Below are positions 17,168-27,109 of a DNA stretch of 64,000 bases, in pieces (positions within the stretch are counted from its first letter, which is position 1; each line of letters starts with the position of its first letter). The DNA is from Cohnella sp. SGD-V74 (lineage in GTDB: Bacteria > Bacillota > Bacilli > Paenibacillales > Paenibacillaceae). The notes beneath the pieces are model-generated. The model saw only the letters and a list, made by a program, of their open reading frames with translations, was not told where the DNA came from and ran no database searches. The stretch covers positions 124,001 to 188,000 of the forward strand of contig NZ_PVYW01000003.1 in the NCBI RefSeq assembly GCF_003001675.1, read 5' to 3'. The position numbers and the translations under genes were made by a program.

Positions 17168-18493
17168 TTATACCTCCATAACAAGCAGTTCCGGATCGTT
17201 AAGCAGCTGCTTGATGTAATTTAAGAAGTTTTGCGCCGTTGCGCCGTCGATAATGCGGTGATCGAAGCTGAGCGACAGAGCCATGACCGGAGCCGCGACG
17301 ATTTCGCCGTTCTTGACGACGGCTTTCTCGGAGATGCGTCCCGTGCCGAGAATCGCCACTTCCGGGAAGTTGATGACCGGCGTGAAGAACATGCCTCCGG
17401 CGGAGCCGATGTTCGTGATCGAGATCGTGCTGCCTTTCAGCTCGCCGGCGCCCAGCTTGCCGTCGCGGCCGCGGGTCGCCAGATCGCGGATTTCGTTCGC
17501 GATCGTCCAGATGTTCTTGCGGTCGGCGTCGAACACGACCGGCACGAGCAAGCCGTTGTCCGTATCCGTGGCGATGCCGATGTTGTAGTACTTCTTGTAC
17601 ACGATTTCGTTGGCCGCTTCGTCGATCATCGCGTTCATCGCCGGGAATTCGCGGCATGCGGCGACGAGCGCCTTCACGATAAACGGCAGGTACGTCAGCT
17701 TGACGCCCTTCTTCTCCGCGACCGGCTTCGCTTTGGTGCGCAGAGCCACGAGCGCGGATACGTCGATCTCGTCCATCAGCGTCACGTGAGGAGCCGTATA
17801 AACCGACTTGACCATCGCATTGGCGATCGCCTTGCGGATGCCCTTGAACGGCACGCGCTCTTCGACGCCCGGTCCGCTGACGGCGGCGGCCACTTTCGGA
17901 GCCGCTGCTGCAGCAGGAGCTTCCGCCGCCGGTTCGGCAGCAGCCGCTTTCGGAGCGCCGCCGGAAGCGTAAGCCAGCACGTCGTCGCGGGTAATGCGGC
18001 CGTTCTTGCCGCTTCCCGCTACTTCCGCGATCGCTACGCCCTTCTCGCGAGCCAGCTTGCGCACGCTGGGCGTCGCCAGCACGAGCGCGTTCGACGCAGG
18101 CTGGGCAGCAGCCGCGGGAGCAGGAGCCGCAGCGGCTTCCGTTGCCGGCTGCTGCGCAGGCTGACCCTTCGTATCCGCGCCGCCGGTCGCGCTGTTGTCG
18201 CCGGCCGGTTGGGCATGGCTGTCCGCCGCCGGAGCTTGCTCCGGAACGTCGCCTTCCGCTTCGATGACGGCGACAAGCTCGCCGATATGCATGACTTGTC
18301 CATCTTTGGCCAGCACTTCGAGCACTTTGCCGTTAACCGGACACGGCACTTCCACGACCGCTTTGTCGTTCTGAACTTCCATAATAATATCTTCGTCCGT
18401 TACCGTCTGTCCCGGCGCGATGAGCACTTTGACGATTTCGCCTTCGTGCATCCCTTCGCCGAGTTCCGGGAACCGATATTCGAATCTCGTCAC
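17168..18493 (-). CDS. pdhC: Dihydrolipoamide acetyltransferase (E2 of pyruvate dehydrogenase)
   Basis: 441 residues. A single N-terminal lipoyl domain (about 2-77) carries the lipoylated lysine K44 in [10 protein letters not shown]. An Ala/Pro/Gln-rich linker (about 80-135), the E3/E1-binding domain ([13 protein letters not shown] to [11 protein letters not shown], about 139-175), a second Ala/Pro linker and the catalytic core (from about 210) follow. The core ends with the active-site [16 protein letters not shown]2 forms the structural core of the complex and transfers acetyl groups to CoA. Start ATG at 18493 follows a GGAGG site. The gene lies between pdhB (22 bases upstream) and pdhD (3 bases downstream). 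Confidence 0.96.
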   Translation of the reverse strand: MTRFEYRFPELGEGMHEGEIVKVLIAPGQTVTDEDIIMEVQNDKAVVEVPCPVNGKVLEVLAKDGQVMHIGELVAVIEAEGDVPEQAPAADSHAQPAGDNSATGGADTKGQPAQQPATEAAAAPAPAAAAQPASNALVLATPSVRKLAREKGVAIAEVAGSGKNGRITRDDVLAYASGGAPKAAAAEPAAEAPAAAAAPKVAAAVSGPGVEERVPFKGIRKAIANAMVKSVYTAPHVTLMDEIDVSALVALRTKAKPVAEKKGVKLTYLPFIVKALVAACREFPAMNAMIDEAANEIVYKKYYNIGIATDTDNGLLVPVVFDADRKNIWTIANEIRDLATRGRDGKLGAGELKGSTISITNIGSAGGMFFTPVINFPEVAILGTGRISEKAVVKNGEIVAAPVMALSLSFDHRIIDGATAQNFLNYIKQLLNDPELLVMEV

Positions 18494-18515
18494 CTGGAAC
18501 CCTCCTCGTCTCCGA

Positions 18516-19493
18516 TTAGAACTGCAGCACTTGATTGGCGGTTTTCACGATGCGCGCCGGAGTCGGCAGCCACACGTCTTCGATCTGCGCGAACGGATAT
18601 ACCGTATCCGGGCCCGCGACGCGAAGCACCGGAGCTTCCAGGTGCAGAATCGCTTTTTCGTTGATTTGGGCGATAATTTCCGCCGCCGCTCCGGAAGTTT
18701 TCTGAGCTTCCTGAACAACGATGGCGCGGTTCGTCTTCTGGATCGAAGCGACGATCGTGTCGATGTCGAGCGGCAGCAGCGTGCGCAGGTCGATGACTTC
18801 CGCGGATACGCCGCTCTTCTCCAGCTCTTCCGCGGCCTTGACAGCCGTGTGAACCATCAAGCCGTAAGCGATGATCGTAATGTCTTTGCCCTCGCGAACG
18901 ATGTTCGCTTTGCCGATCGGCACCGTATATTCGCCTTCCGGCACTTCGGCGCGGAACGCGCGGTACAAGTTAAGATGCTCCATGAAAAAGACCGGATCGT
19001 TGTCGCGAATCGCCGAGATGAGCAGGCCCTTCGCATCGTATGGGTTGGAAGGCACGATGACCTTGATGCCCGGAGTCTGGATCGCGAGGCCCTCGAGCGA
19101 ATCCGTGTGCAGCTCGGCCGCTTTGACGCCGCCGCCGAACGGCGTGCGGAATACGATCGGCGAGTGGTAGCGTCCGCCCGAGCGGTAACGCATGCGCGCG
19201 GCTTGAACGAACATCTGGTCCAGCGCCTCATAGATGAAGCCTACGAATTGAATTTCCGCAATCGGACGGAAGCCTTGCACTCCGAGACCGACCGCGAGTC
19301 CGCCGATCGCGGACTCGGCCAGCGGAGTATCGAATACGCGCTGTTCGCCGAATTCCTTCTGCAGCCCTTCCGTCGCGCGGAATACGCCGCCGACGTGGCC
19401 GACGTCTTCCCCGAAAACAAGCACGCTCGGATCGCGCGCGAGCTCTACCCGCATCGCATCGCGGATCGCGTCAATCATTGTCATTTGCGCCAT
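18516..19493 (-). CDS. pdhB: Pyruvate dehydrogenase E1 component, beta subunit
   Basis: 325 residues, the usual E1-beta length. Family motifs: the N-terminal [26 protein letters not shown] with the thiamine-contacting Glu, [24 protein letters not shown], and the C-terminal transketolase domain with [12 protein letters not shown] and [11 protein letters not shown]. The alpha2-beta2 E1 enzyme decarboxylates pyruvate and transfers acetyl groups to the lipoyl arm of E2. It lies 64 bases after pdhA and 22 bases before pdhC on the same strand. Confidence 0.96.
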   Translation of the reverse strand: MAQMTMIDAIRDAMRVELARDPSVLVFGEDVGHVGGVFRATEGLQKEFGEQRVFDTPLAESAIGGLAVGLGVQGFRPIAEIQFVGFIYEALDQMFVQAARMRYRSGGRYHSPIVFRTPFGGGVKAAELHTDSLEGLAIQTPGIKVIVPSNPYDAKGLLISAIRDNDPVFFMEHLNLYRAFRAEVPEGEYTVPIGKANIVREGKDITIIAYGLMVHTAVKAAEELEKSGVSAEVIDLRTLLPLDIDTIVASIQKTNRAIVVQEAQKTSGAAAEIIAQINEKAILHLEAPVLRVAGPDTVYPFAQIEDVWLPTPARIVKTANQVLQF

Positions 19494-19557
19494 GCTGTTT
19501 ACTCCCCCGTCATTAAGTTAACGGCCGGCTGAGGCCGTTCAAAGTAGTTGCGATGAT

Positions 19558-20709
<1,152 letters not shown>

Positions 20710-20711
20710 TT

Positions 20712-20741
20712 ATTATATCCCTGTTTAAGTGAATTGGTCAA
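20712..20741 (-). promoter_or_regulatory. SigA promoter of the pdh operon
   Basis: TTGACC (20741-20736), an 18-base spacer and TATAAT (20717-20712) on the minus strand, 50 bases ahead of the pdhA start codon. Five of six and six of six consensus matches. Confidence 0.85.
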
Positions 20742-20904
20742 AGAAAAACTCGTAAAAACCTTATTTTATAAAGCTTTTCTCCTATTCATGTTTATATAAC
20801 AGGATAATAAATATTGTAATACAAGGTAGTACAATTTGCTGATCATACCCTCAATTGGTTTACCCATGCCCGTCAAATCCCATACCTGCCAAGGAGGCTT
20901 CCCG

Positions 20905-21657
20905 ATGAGCGACAACCCGCTGTTCAAGAGAACGATTCACAAGCATGACGTACTCAGCCGACTGCTGCCGGAAGGCAGCCGTTCGATCCGGGTCTATCTG
21001 CCCCCCGGCTATCAGCCCTGGATGAGCTATCCTGTCGTTTATTGTCAGGACGGAGAAGAATTTTTCAACTTCGGCCGGATCGCGACCCATGCCCAAAGAC
21101 TGATTCTGGAAGAGGACTGGGACCCGTTCATCGTCGTCGGAGTCGACGTGAACGTCAAAGTCCGCACCTCGGAATATGTACCGGACGGAGAACGCTACAT
21201 GGCTTATACCCGTTTTTTCGCGGAGGAACTCATTCCGTGGGTAGAATCCCAGTATCCCGTACGGGATGTGCCCGAGCAGCGGCTGCTTGCCGGAGATTCC
21301 CTCGGAGGCGCCGTGTCTGTATCGCTCGCGCTCGCCTATCCCGAACTGTTCAGCCGTATTCTGTCGCTCTCGGGCGCTTTCTATGATGTCTATATGGAGC
21401 AGATTCGCAGCGCTCCCTCCTTGGAGCGGCTTAGCGTCTGGATGATCGTCGGGCTGCAGGAGACGGAATTCGCCACGGATCGCGGCACGTTCGATTTCGT
21501 CGAGTTGAACCGCCATGCGGAGAAATTGTTGAAGGAAAAAGGAGCCCGAGTCCTCTACTCGGAAAAAGACGGGGAGCACAAATGGGGGTTCTGGCAGCGC
21601 GAGCTGCCCGAGGCTCTGTCCGCATTCCTCGGACCGGAGCCTCGTTCGCTCGGTTGA
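20905..21657 (+). CDS. Putative esterase (esterase D / enterochelin esterase-like fold)
   Basis: 250 residues, alpha/beta hydrolase of the putative-esterase family. Core strands PVVYCQDGEEFFN and FIVVGVDV, the nucleophile elbow AGDSLGGAVS at about residue 132, an Asp/Glu-containing segment WMIVGLQETEF, and a C-terminal GEHKWGFWQRELP with the catalytic His. No signal peptide, so it is probably cytosolic. The ATG at 20905 has AAGGAGG ahead of it; the 23 codons of open frame upstream are not needed. Substrate unknown. It ends two bases before the stop of the convergent phosphatase gene, leaving no room for a separate terminator. Confidence 0.82.
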   Translation: MSDNPLFKRTIHKHDVLSRLLPEGSRSIRVYLPPGYQPWMSYPVVYCQDGEEFFNFGRIATHAQRLILEEDWDPFIVVGVDVNVKVRTSEYVPDGERYMAYTRFFAEELIPWVESQYPVRDVPEQRLLAGDSLGGAVSVSLALAYPELFSRILSLSGAFYDVYMEQIRSAPSLERLSVWMIVGLQETEFATDRGTFDFVELNRHAEKLLKEKGARVLYSEKDGEHKWGFWQRELPEALSAFLGPEPRSLG

Positions 21658-21658
21658 C

Positions 21659-22135
21659 TCAGCGCTGCGGGAGCTTCTCGCGTATGCGCGCCAGAAGCTT
21701 CTCGCAGCCTTCGTTGACCATCTCGTACACTTCGTCGAAGTTGCCCGTGTAGTACGGATCGGGCACATCGTCCATCCCTCTCTCCGGGAGCAGGGACAGG
21801 AAGCGGATAATTTCGGCGCGGGGCGACACTCCGAGCCTCGCCCGAATGTCCTGCTCGTTCTTCGTATCCATCGCCACGATCAGATCGAATTCCCCGCCGT
21901 CTTGCACGGAGAGCTGACGCGCCTTCATGCCTTGATAGGAAATGCTGTAGCGGTCCAGCAAGCCGCGCGTCCCCTCATGAGGCGGACGGCCGATATGCCA
22001 GTCGCCGGTGCCGGCCGAATCGACCGTCACTTCCCCGTTCAGTCCCTCCTTGTCGATCAGATGGCGCATGACCGCCTCCGCCATAGGAGAACGGCAAATA
22101 TTGCCCAGACATACGAACAGCACGGAATAACTCAT
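21659..22135 (-). CDS. Low-molecular-weight protein-tyrosine phosphatase
   Basis: 158 residues. The P-loop CLGNICRSPMAEA near the N-terminus gives the CX5RS nucleophile motif, and the general-acid loop DVPDPYYTG lies near residue 123. STGTGDWHIG-type residues (SAGTGDWHIGRPPH) are also conserved. It dephosphorylates phosphotyrosine, or phospho-arginine in the YwlE branch; the sequence alone does not let me tell which. The ATG at 22135 follows GGGAGG and overlaps the stop of the upstream TRIC-family gene as ATGA, so the two are translationally coupled. Confidence 0.92.
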   Translation of the reverse strand: MSYSVLFVCLGNICRSPMAEAVMRHLIDKEGLNGEVTVDSAGTGDWHIGRPPHEGTRGLLDRYSISYQGMKARQLSVQDGGEFDLIVAMDTKNEQDIRARLGVSPRAEIIRFLSLLPERGMDDVPDPYYTGNFDEVYEMVNEGCEKLLARIREKLPQR

Positions 22136-22764
22136 GACGGACCTCCCGACGCTGCGCGCAGCGAACGGCGCGGCAGCTTCCATTTATAATGTACGGACAG
22201 CATTCGGAACGCGACGACGAGCAGGAACAAGACGAACAGGAACCATGGGGCCTGCAGCTTCGATACGCCGATGACGAAGCCCGCCGCCAGCGCCCATACC
22301 GCATAAATCTCGTCGCGAAGCACGAGCGGCTTCCTGCCGGCCATAATGTCCCGCACCATCCCGCCTCCGATTCCCGTCAGCATGCCGGCGACCATGACCG
22401 CGCTGATCGGCAAATTCGCCTTGACCGCATACAGCGCCCCTTGAATCGCGAAAGCCGACAACCCGATCGCGTCGAAGAAAGCTTCGCTTCGCTTCCAGTG
22501 ATGAATCCAGGAGATCGGCAGCAAGAACACGATCAGAATCGAGATGCCGGCCGTCTTGAGGAACAGCCCCTGGCTCCACAGCGTCGTCACCGGAACGCCG
22601 ATCAGCAAGTTCCGGATGACCCCTCCTCCGAACGCGGTGACGAGGCCGAGCACGAATACGCCCAGAATATCGTACTCTTCCTCCATCGCCACGATCGCGC
22701 CGCTGACCGCGAACGCGATCGTTCCAATCAAGCTGAAAATTTGAAACACATCGTCCAGTTCCAA
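22132..22764 (-). CDS. TRIC-type cation channel family membrane protein (UPF0126)
   Basis: 210 residues with about seven membrane segments. The two internal repeats characteristic of the family are visible: FAVSGAIVAMEEEYD...AFGGGVIRNLL and AIQGALYAVKA...GIGGGMVRDIM, each with the GGG-(M/V)-(V/I)-R helix break. Bacterial members are trimeric monovalent-cation channels. The start is a TTG at 22764 directly after GGAGGAGAG. The C-terminal tail is basic and cytoplasmic (KWKLPRRSLR). It is coupled to the downstream tyrosine phosphatase by a four-base overlap. Confidence 0.9.
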   Translation of the reverse strand: MELDDVFQIFSLIGTIAFAVSGAIVAMEEEYDILGVFVLGLVTAFGGGVIRNLLIGVPVTTLWSQGLFLKTAGISILIVFLLPISWIHHWKRSEAFFDAIGLSAFAIQGALYAVKANLPISAVMVAGMLTGIGGGMVRDIMAGRKPLVLRDEIYAVWALAAGFVIGVSKLQAPWFLFVLFLLVVAFRMLSVHYKWKLPRRSLRAASGGPS

Positions 22765-22917
22765 CGTTAACTCTCCTCCGCTAACCCCGCTTCAATGCGC
22801 GCCCGAGCCGTCGGGCGCTTCGTTACCCATTGTAGCGGGTAGGTCTGCAGTTCCGCAACGGTCTATGCTAAAATGAATGAATAATGTCGAAACCATCATT
22901 GCTGGAGGAACTTGTTC

Positions 22918-23571
22918 ATGTCCCGTTCCAATACCGAACGAGCTATTATATTCGCCGGCGGCCGCTTGGGCGGCTGGGCGCTGGAAGTGCCCGCTCCGGG
23001 CGATTATCTGATCGGCGCCGACCGCGGCGCCGAGTTTCTTGTCCGCCACGGACTCAAGCCCGATCTGGCGCTCGGGGATTTCGATTCCGTCACCGAAGAG
23101 GAGATGCGGCGGATCTCCCGCGAGGCCAAGCAACTGCTGGCCTGCGACGCCTTCGACAAAGATTGGACCGACACCGAGCTCGCCCTTCGCGAAGCGCTGG
23201 ACCGCGGCTTCAAGCGGATTGTCGCCGTCGGCGCGCTGGGCACGCGGTTCGATCACGGCCTCGGCAACGTGCACCTGCTTCGCCAGGCGCACGAGCGGGG
23301 AGCCTCCCTGACGCTCATCGATGAGCACAACGAAATCCGGCTTTGCGCCGATCGCCTTCTCCTCGAGGCCGACTCGCGGTTTCCCTACGTCTCGCTGCTG
23401 CCTCTGTCCCTGGAAGTGACCGGAGTCACGCTGAGCGGCTTTCGCTATCCGCTGCAGGACGCCGCGCTCAAGCTGGGCTGGTCGCTCGGCATCAGCAACG
23501 TGCTGGAGGCGGAGAACGGCACCGTCGACATTTCGAGCGGATTGCTGCTCGTCATTCGCAGCCGGGACTAG
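22918..23571 (+). CDS. thiN: Thiamine pyrophosphokinase
   Basis: 217 residues. It transfers pyrophosphate from ATP to thiamine to give the coenzyme ThDP, which the nearby pyruvate dehydrogenase uses. Visible motifs: ADRGAEFLVRHGLKPDLALGDFDSV at about 38-62 contains the metal- and diphosphate-binding acidic residues, DKDWTDTELAL follows, and ALGTRFDHGLGN is the second conserved block. The C-terminal domain has the SLGISNVLE substrate loop. The ATG at 22918 is preceded by GGAGGAAC. The gene stands alone, and its TAG stop is formed by the left end of a palindromic element. Confidence 0.9.
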   Translation: MSRSNTERAIIFAGGRLGGWALEVPAPGDYLIGADRGAEFLVRHGLKPDLALGDFDSVTEEEMRRISREAKQLLACDAFDKDWTDTELALREALDRGFKRIVAVGALGTRFDHGLGNVHLLRQAHERGASLTLIDEHNEIRLCADRLLLEADSRFPYVSLLPLSLEVTGVTLSGFRYPLQDAALKLGWSLGISNVLEAENGTVDISSGLLLVIRSRD

Positions 23572-23718
23572 GGCGTGTATGCAACCTCCGAGGATAGCAG
23601 ATATGGCCGAATTTTCGTTCCATGCAAGGAACTTTTGTGAAGGCGTACCGGAGGTACGTCAAGCAAAAGTGACGCAGCAGGGGAGATGCCTCTGAGCGGG
23701 TTTGCATACACGCCCTAG
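23568..23718. repeat. 151-bp palindromic element with 17-bp terminal inverted repeats
   Basis: Ends CTAGGGCGTGTATGCAA (23568-23584) and its exact inverse (23702-23718). The inside carries a second hairpin, with ACTTTTG and CGTACC facing GGTACG and CAAAAGT around 23628-23670. There is no open frame in it. The outer CTAG at each end provides the TAG stop codon of both flanking convergent genes. It has the form of a MITE or REP-like element; only one copy lies in this window. Confidence 0.75.
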
Positions 23719-24488
23719 ACGGATACGGTCATCCCGGTAAGCGCAAGCGACACGTTGGCCGGCAGTCCGTAATCCGCACGGACGTCGACGTCGTGGGACA
23801 GATGCGTGAAGAGGACGCGCCCCGGCTTCGTCTCGGCCGCGAGCTCCGCCCCTTCTCTCATATCGTACACCGACCGGGTTTCGACCGGATAATTTTCCTC
23901 GACGAAGCTGGTTCCCAGAACGAGCAGGCTCAGACCGCGAAGAGGCGCCTTCTGCTCCGGCTCCAGATGGATCGAGTCCGAGCAGTACGCCCAGGCTCGC
24001 CCGTCCTTCTTGCTCTCGAAGCGATAAGCGTACGCATAGCCGTTCTTGCCGTGGTTCACCCTCCAAGGCGTAATCCGCCACTCTCCGTAGTCCATGCCCC
24101 CGTCGTTGGCCAGCATCGACAATTGGCCGCCGATCCAAGGGAAACGACCGACGATCTCCCGAAGCACTTCCTCGGGCGCATATAGTTTGCCTCTTTCTTC
24201 TCTCCATCTGCAAGCGTCCGCCCATTCCGTCAAGCCGCCGATATGGTCGAAGTGGGCATGGGTAATCAGCGCCTGCGCGATGCCGCGCCGGCTGATCGCC
24301 TCCATCTGCCCTCTCCAATCCGGACCGCAATCGAGCAGCAGCGGAAGTTCGCCCTCCGTCTCCAGCAAGATCGACGAACGATAACGGCGGTTCAGGCCGC
24401 CGCTCCTCGCTTCCCCGCATACCTCGCAATCGCAATACACCCTCGGCGTTCCCATCGAATCGCCGGTTCCCAGAAACGTGACTTGCAT
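23715..24488 (-). CDS. MBL-fold metallo-hydrolase, PhnP-like
   Basis: 257 residues. The beta-lactamase-fold metal motif HAHFDHIGG near residue 78, a further ligand Asp in YCSDSIHLEP and the late His in FTHLSHDVDV are present. The N-terminus FLGTGDSMGTPRVYCDCEVCGEA carries an extra cysteine cluster seen in PhnP-type phosphoribosyl cyclic phosphodiesterases. These hydrolyse cyclic phosphate esters; the physiological substrate here is not known, and no phn gene is nearby. ATG at 24488 follows AGGGGA. The stop codon lies within the inverted-repeat element. Confidence 0.85.
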   Translation of the reverse strand: MQVTFLGTGDSMGTPRVYCDCEVCGEARSGGLNRRYRSSILLETEGELPLLLDCGPDWRGQMEAISRRGIAQALITHAHFDHIGGLTEWADACRWREERGKLYAPEEVLREIVGRFPWIGGQLSMLANDGGMDYGEWRITPWRVNHGKNGYAYAYRFESKKDGRAWAYCSDSIHLEPEQKAPLRGLSLLVLGTSFVEENYPVETRSVYDMREGAELAAETKPGRVLFTHLSHDVDVRADYGLPANVSLALTGMTVSV

Positions 24489-24573
24489 TTTCGCATCCCC
24501 TAATTTCCGTATATTTCAAGGCAGGAAAGACAAACAATGACAAGAAGAATTCTTCCCGCGAAGGAGGCGCCCC

Positions 24574-25650
24574 TTGAGAACCCCGTCCTTCTCTCTGCTG
24601 CAGATCAGCCTTATTTTCATCCAATCGATCGGACTCGTCAACCATGTCCTCGTCATCCCTATGCTGCTGGACGCATCAGGCAGAGACGCCTGGATCTCGA
24701 CTATCGCGACGTTCCTGATTCTGATTCCTTTTTTCCTGCTGGTCGCCCGCTCGGCCAAATCGCTTAACCGGCGGCCTGCGCTCGAATATCTCGGAGAACG
24801 GTTCGGCTCCGCCGTCTCCGGGACGATCGCCGGCATATTCGTAGTCGTTCTGGCTCTGTCCGCCGCCGTTACGACCAAAGACATGACGACCTGGACAACC
24901 TCCTCCTACTTGCCGCTTACGCCCAAATACGTCGTCGCCGCTTCCTTCCTGCTGATCTGCGCGTTCACCGCTTCCAGAGGTTTGCGCTCGGTCGCCTTAT
25001 CGGCGGGCATCCTGCTGCCTTTCATCGTCCTGTTCGGCGAATTCGTCATGGTGGCCAACTGGCCGCACAAAGACTACGGCTTGCTGTTCCCGCTGTTCGA
25101 GCACGGCAAGGCCGCCCTCGCCCGCGGCATTCCGTACGCCGGCTCCGGCCTGGTCGAGATTCTGATGCTGCTGTTCGTCCAACACCACATCGCTACCCCG
25201 ATCAAAAACCGACATCTGCTCCTGCTCGCCGTGCTGTTGGCGGGGCTTACGTTAGGTCCCCTGATGGGCAGCATCTCGGAGTTCGGCCCCATCGAAGGCG
25301 CCATGCAGCGTTATCCCGCGTTTGAACAGTGGCGGCTTGTGAAAATCGGCTCCTTCATCGAGCACGTCGACTTCCTGTCCATTTTCCAATGGGTAAGCGG
25401 AGCGTTCGTCCGCTTAAGCTTTACTTTATGGCTGATCTCGCATTTTCTCGACCACCGCAAATACGCGCTCCCCGTCGCGTCGCTGGCGATTCTGGTTCTC
25501 GTTCTCTACCCGATCGGGGACATGACTTTCGTCTCCCTGCTGGGCAAATATTACTTTCCAGCGGATTTCTACGTCATGATCGCGATGGGGCTCATTCTGC
25601 TCTTCCTCTTCACTCTTCCCGATAAAAAACGACAAGGAGCACGAACATGA
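24574..25650 (+). CDS. gerAB: Spore germination receptor subunit, GerAB family
   Basis: 358 residues, about ten membrane segments, of the GerAB/APC-like transporter family. In GerA-type receptors the B subunit binds the germinant in the spore inner membrane. The N-terminus SFSLLQISLIFIQSIGLVNH, the YLGERFG turn and WSSYLPLTP-like TTSSYLPLTPKY are typical. The start is TTG at 24574 with AAGGAGG seven bases ahead. Its stop overlaps the GerAA-type start as ATGA. The order B-A-C differs from the classical A-B-C order of Bacillus gerA operons but is seen in the wider family. Confidence 0.88.
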   Translation: MRTPSFSLLQISLIFIQSIGLVNHVLVIPMLLDASGRDAWISTIATFLILIPFFLLVARSAKSLNRRPALEYLGERFGSAVSGTIAGIFVVVLALSAAVTTKDMTTWTTSSYLPLTPKYVVAASFLLICAFTASRGLRSVALSAGILLPFIVLFGEFVMVANWPHKDYGLLFPLFEHGKAALARGIPYAGSGLVEILMLLFVQHHIATPIKNRHLLLLAVLLAGLTLGPLMGSISEFGPIEGAMQRYPAFEQWRLVKIGSFIEHVDFLSIFQWVSGAFVRLSFTLWLISHFLDHRKYALPVASLAILVLVLYPIGDMTFVSLLGKYYFPADFYVMIAMGLILLFLFTLPDKKRQGART

Positions 25651-27074
25651 CTGCCGAAGGCATCGAGAAGCTTACCGCCCGCTACCGCCGCAGCGCGGAC
25701 GTCCTGTTCGACGTCGTTGCGCTTCAGGAGCGGGAACGCGCGACTTTGATCTTCTGTCCGGCGCTCTGCGACATTCAATTGATCAATCGGCTGCTGCTGC
25801 CGGAGATCCGGGAGCAATACCGTCAGACCGGGCTGAGCAAGCCGGAGGATTTGGAACGGGGCGCTTCGATCCTGCTTAAGCCCGTAACCGAACTGTCCGC
25901 TTCCAAGACGGACGCCCTGCTGTTCGGTGGCAACGTTCTGATCGGCTTCTCCCATCTGGATGCGCTCTTCTCGTTCCATGCGTGCAAATTCCCGGAACGG
26001 CAAACCGAAGAATCGAATATCGAAGTGTCCATCCGCGGTCCCAAAAACGGACTGGTCGAGTCGATCGAGACGAACTTCGGCCTGCTTAGACGCTATATGC
26101 CCGTGCATACCGTTTCGTTCGAGACGTTCGAGATCGGCACGAAGACGGCAACGAAAGTCGGACTCGTCTTCGATTCGGAGAAGATCGGCGACGATCTGCT
26201 CGCAGACATTCGCGAACGGCTGGAGAATCTGAGCGGACGGGTCGAGGAACTGATCAGCTCCACGCAGTTGGAAGAGCAGATCTCCGACACCCCGTACAGC
26301 CTGTTCCCGCTTACGATCTATACCGGACGGCCGGATTTCGTGACGTCCTGCGTGCTCAGAGGACGGTTCGCGATCGTCATCGACGGCGTTCCCGGAGCGA
26401 TGGTCGCCCCGATCTCGCTCTCTATGCTGCTGAAGACGCCGGAAGACGCGCATTTCAACTTCCTCTCCGCGTCCTTCGGGCAAATCCTGCGCCTGTTCAG
26501 CCTGCTCGTCGCCATATTCCTGCCCGGCTTCTACATCGCTCTCACGGGTTATCATCAGGATCAAATTCCGTTCCCGCTGCTTGCCACCATCGTGACGACA
26601 AGACTCGGCATTCCGCTCAGCACGCCGATGGAGATGGTGCTCGTGCTGACGCTTCTCGAAATGTTCAAAGAAGCCGGCTACCGGCTGCCCTCGATGATCG
26701 GCCAGACGCTGACAGTCGTCGGCGGCCTCATCATCGGCGACGCCGCCATCCGGGCCGGGCTGATCTCTCCGTCGATGGTCGTCATCGCCGCCATCTCGAC
26801 CGTGGCCGGCTCTACGCTCATCAGCCAGACGCTTAGCGGCACTGTCAGCATTTTGCGCTATTCGTCCGTCTTTATCAGCGCGGCTTTAGGCGTATACGGC
26901 TTTATGCTGTCCGTTCTTTTTCTGCTTGTATACTTGACTAGCCTGACGTCGTTCGGGGTTTCCTTCCTCTCTCCCCTGGCTCCGATCTCAGCGAAGGATA
27001 TCGGCAGAGCCTTGCTCATGTATCCCCGCAAGCTGGGCGCTTTCGTTCCCGGATACTTAAGAAAGCGATCTTAA
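25647..27074 (+). CDS. gerAA: Spore germination receptor subunit, GerAA family
   Basis: 475 residues. The N-terminal soluble domain (1-270) has the family block ISIRGPKNGLVESIETNFGLLRR-type residues (VSIRGPKNGLVESI) and ends in YPLTIY-like LFPLTIYTGRPD, followed by GRFAIVIDGVPGAMVAPI. About five membrane segments follow (280-440), including PFPLLATIVTTRLGIPLSTPMEM. The A subunit forms the membrane ring of the receptor in the spore inner membrane. Starts at 25647 within the four-base overlap with gerAB. Confidence 0.93.
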   Translation: MTAEGIEKLTARYRRSADVLFDVVALQERERATLIFCPALCDIQLINRLLLPEIREQYRQTGLSKPEDLERGASILLKPVTELSASKTDALLFGGNVLIGFSHLDALFSFHACKFPERQTEESNIEVSIRGPKNGLVESIETNFGLLRRYMPVHTVSFETFEIGTKTATKVGLVFDSEKIGDDLLADIRERLENLSGRVEELISSTQLEEQISDTPYSLFPLTIYTGRPDFVTSCVLRGRFAIVIDGVPGAMVAPISLSMLLKTPEDAHFNFLSASFGQILRLFSLLVAIFLPGFYIALTGYHQDQIPFPLLATIVTTRLGIPLSTPMEMVLVLTLLEMFKEAGYRLPSMIGQTLTVVGGLIIGDAAIRAGLISPSMVVIAAISTVAGSTLISQTLSGTVSILRYSSVFISAALGVYGFMLSVLFLLVYLTSLTSFGVSFLSPLAPISAKDIGRALLMYPRKLGAFVPGYLRKRS

Positions 27075-27109
27075 CGAGGTTGTTCAATACCTTAAAGGAA
27101 TGAGCCGAT

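Noticed and set aside
27067..27082. Copy of the right-edge repeat (gaggttgttcaa) between gerAA and gerAC
   Set aside because: Only 12 bases match and the similarity stops at once, so chance is the better explanation.
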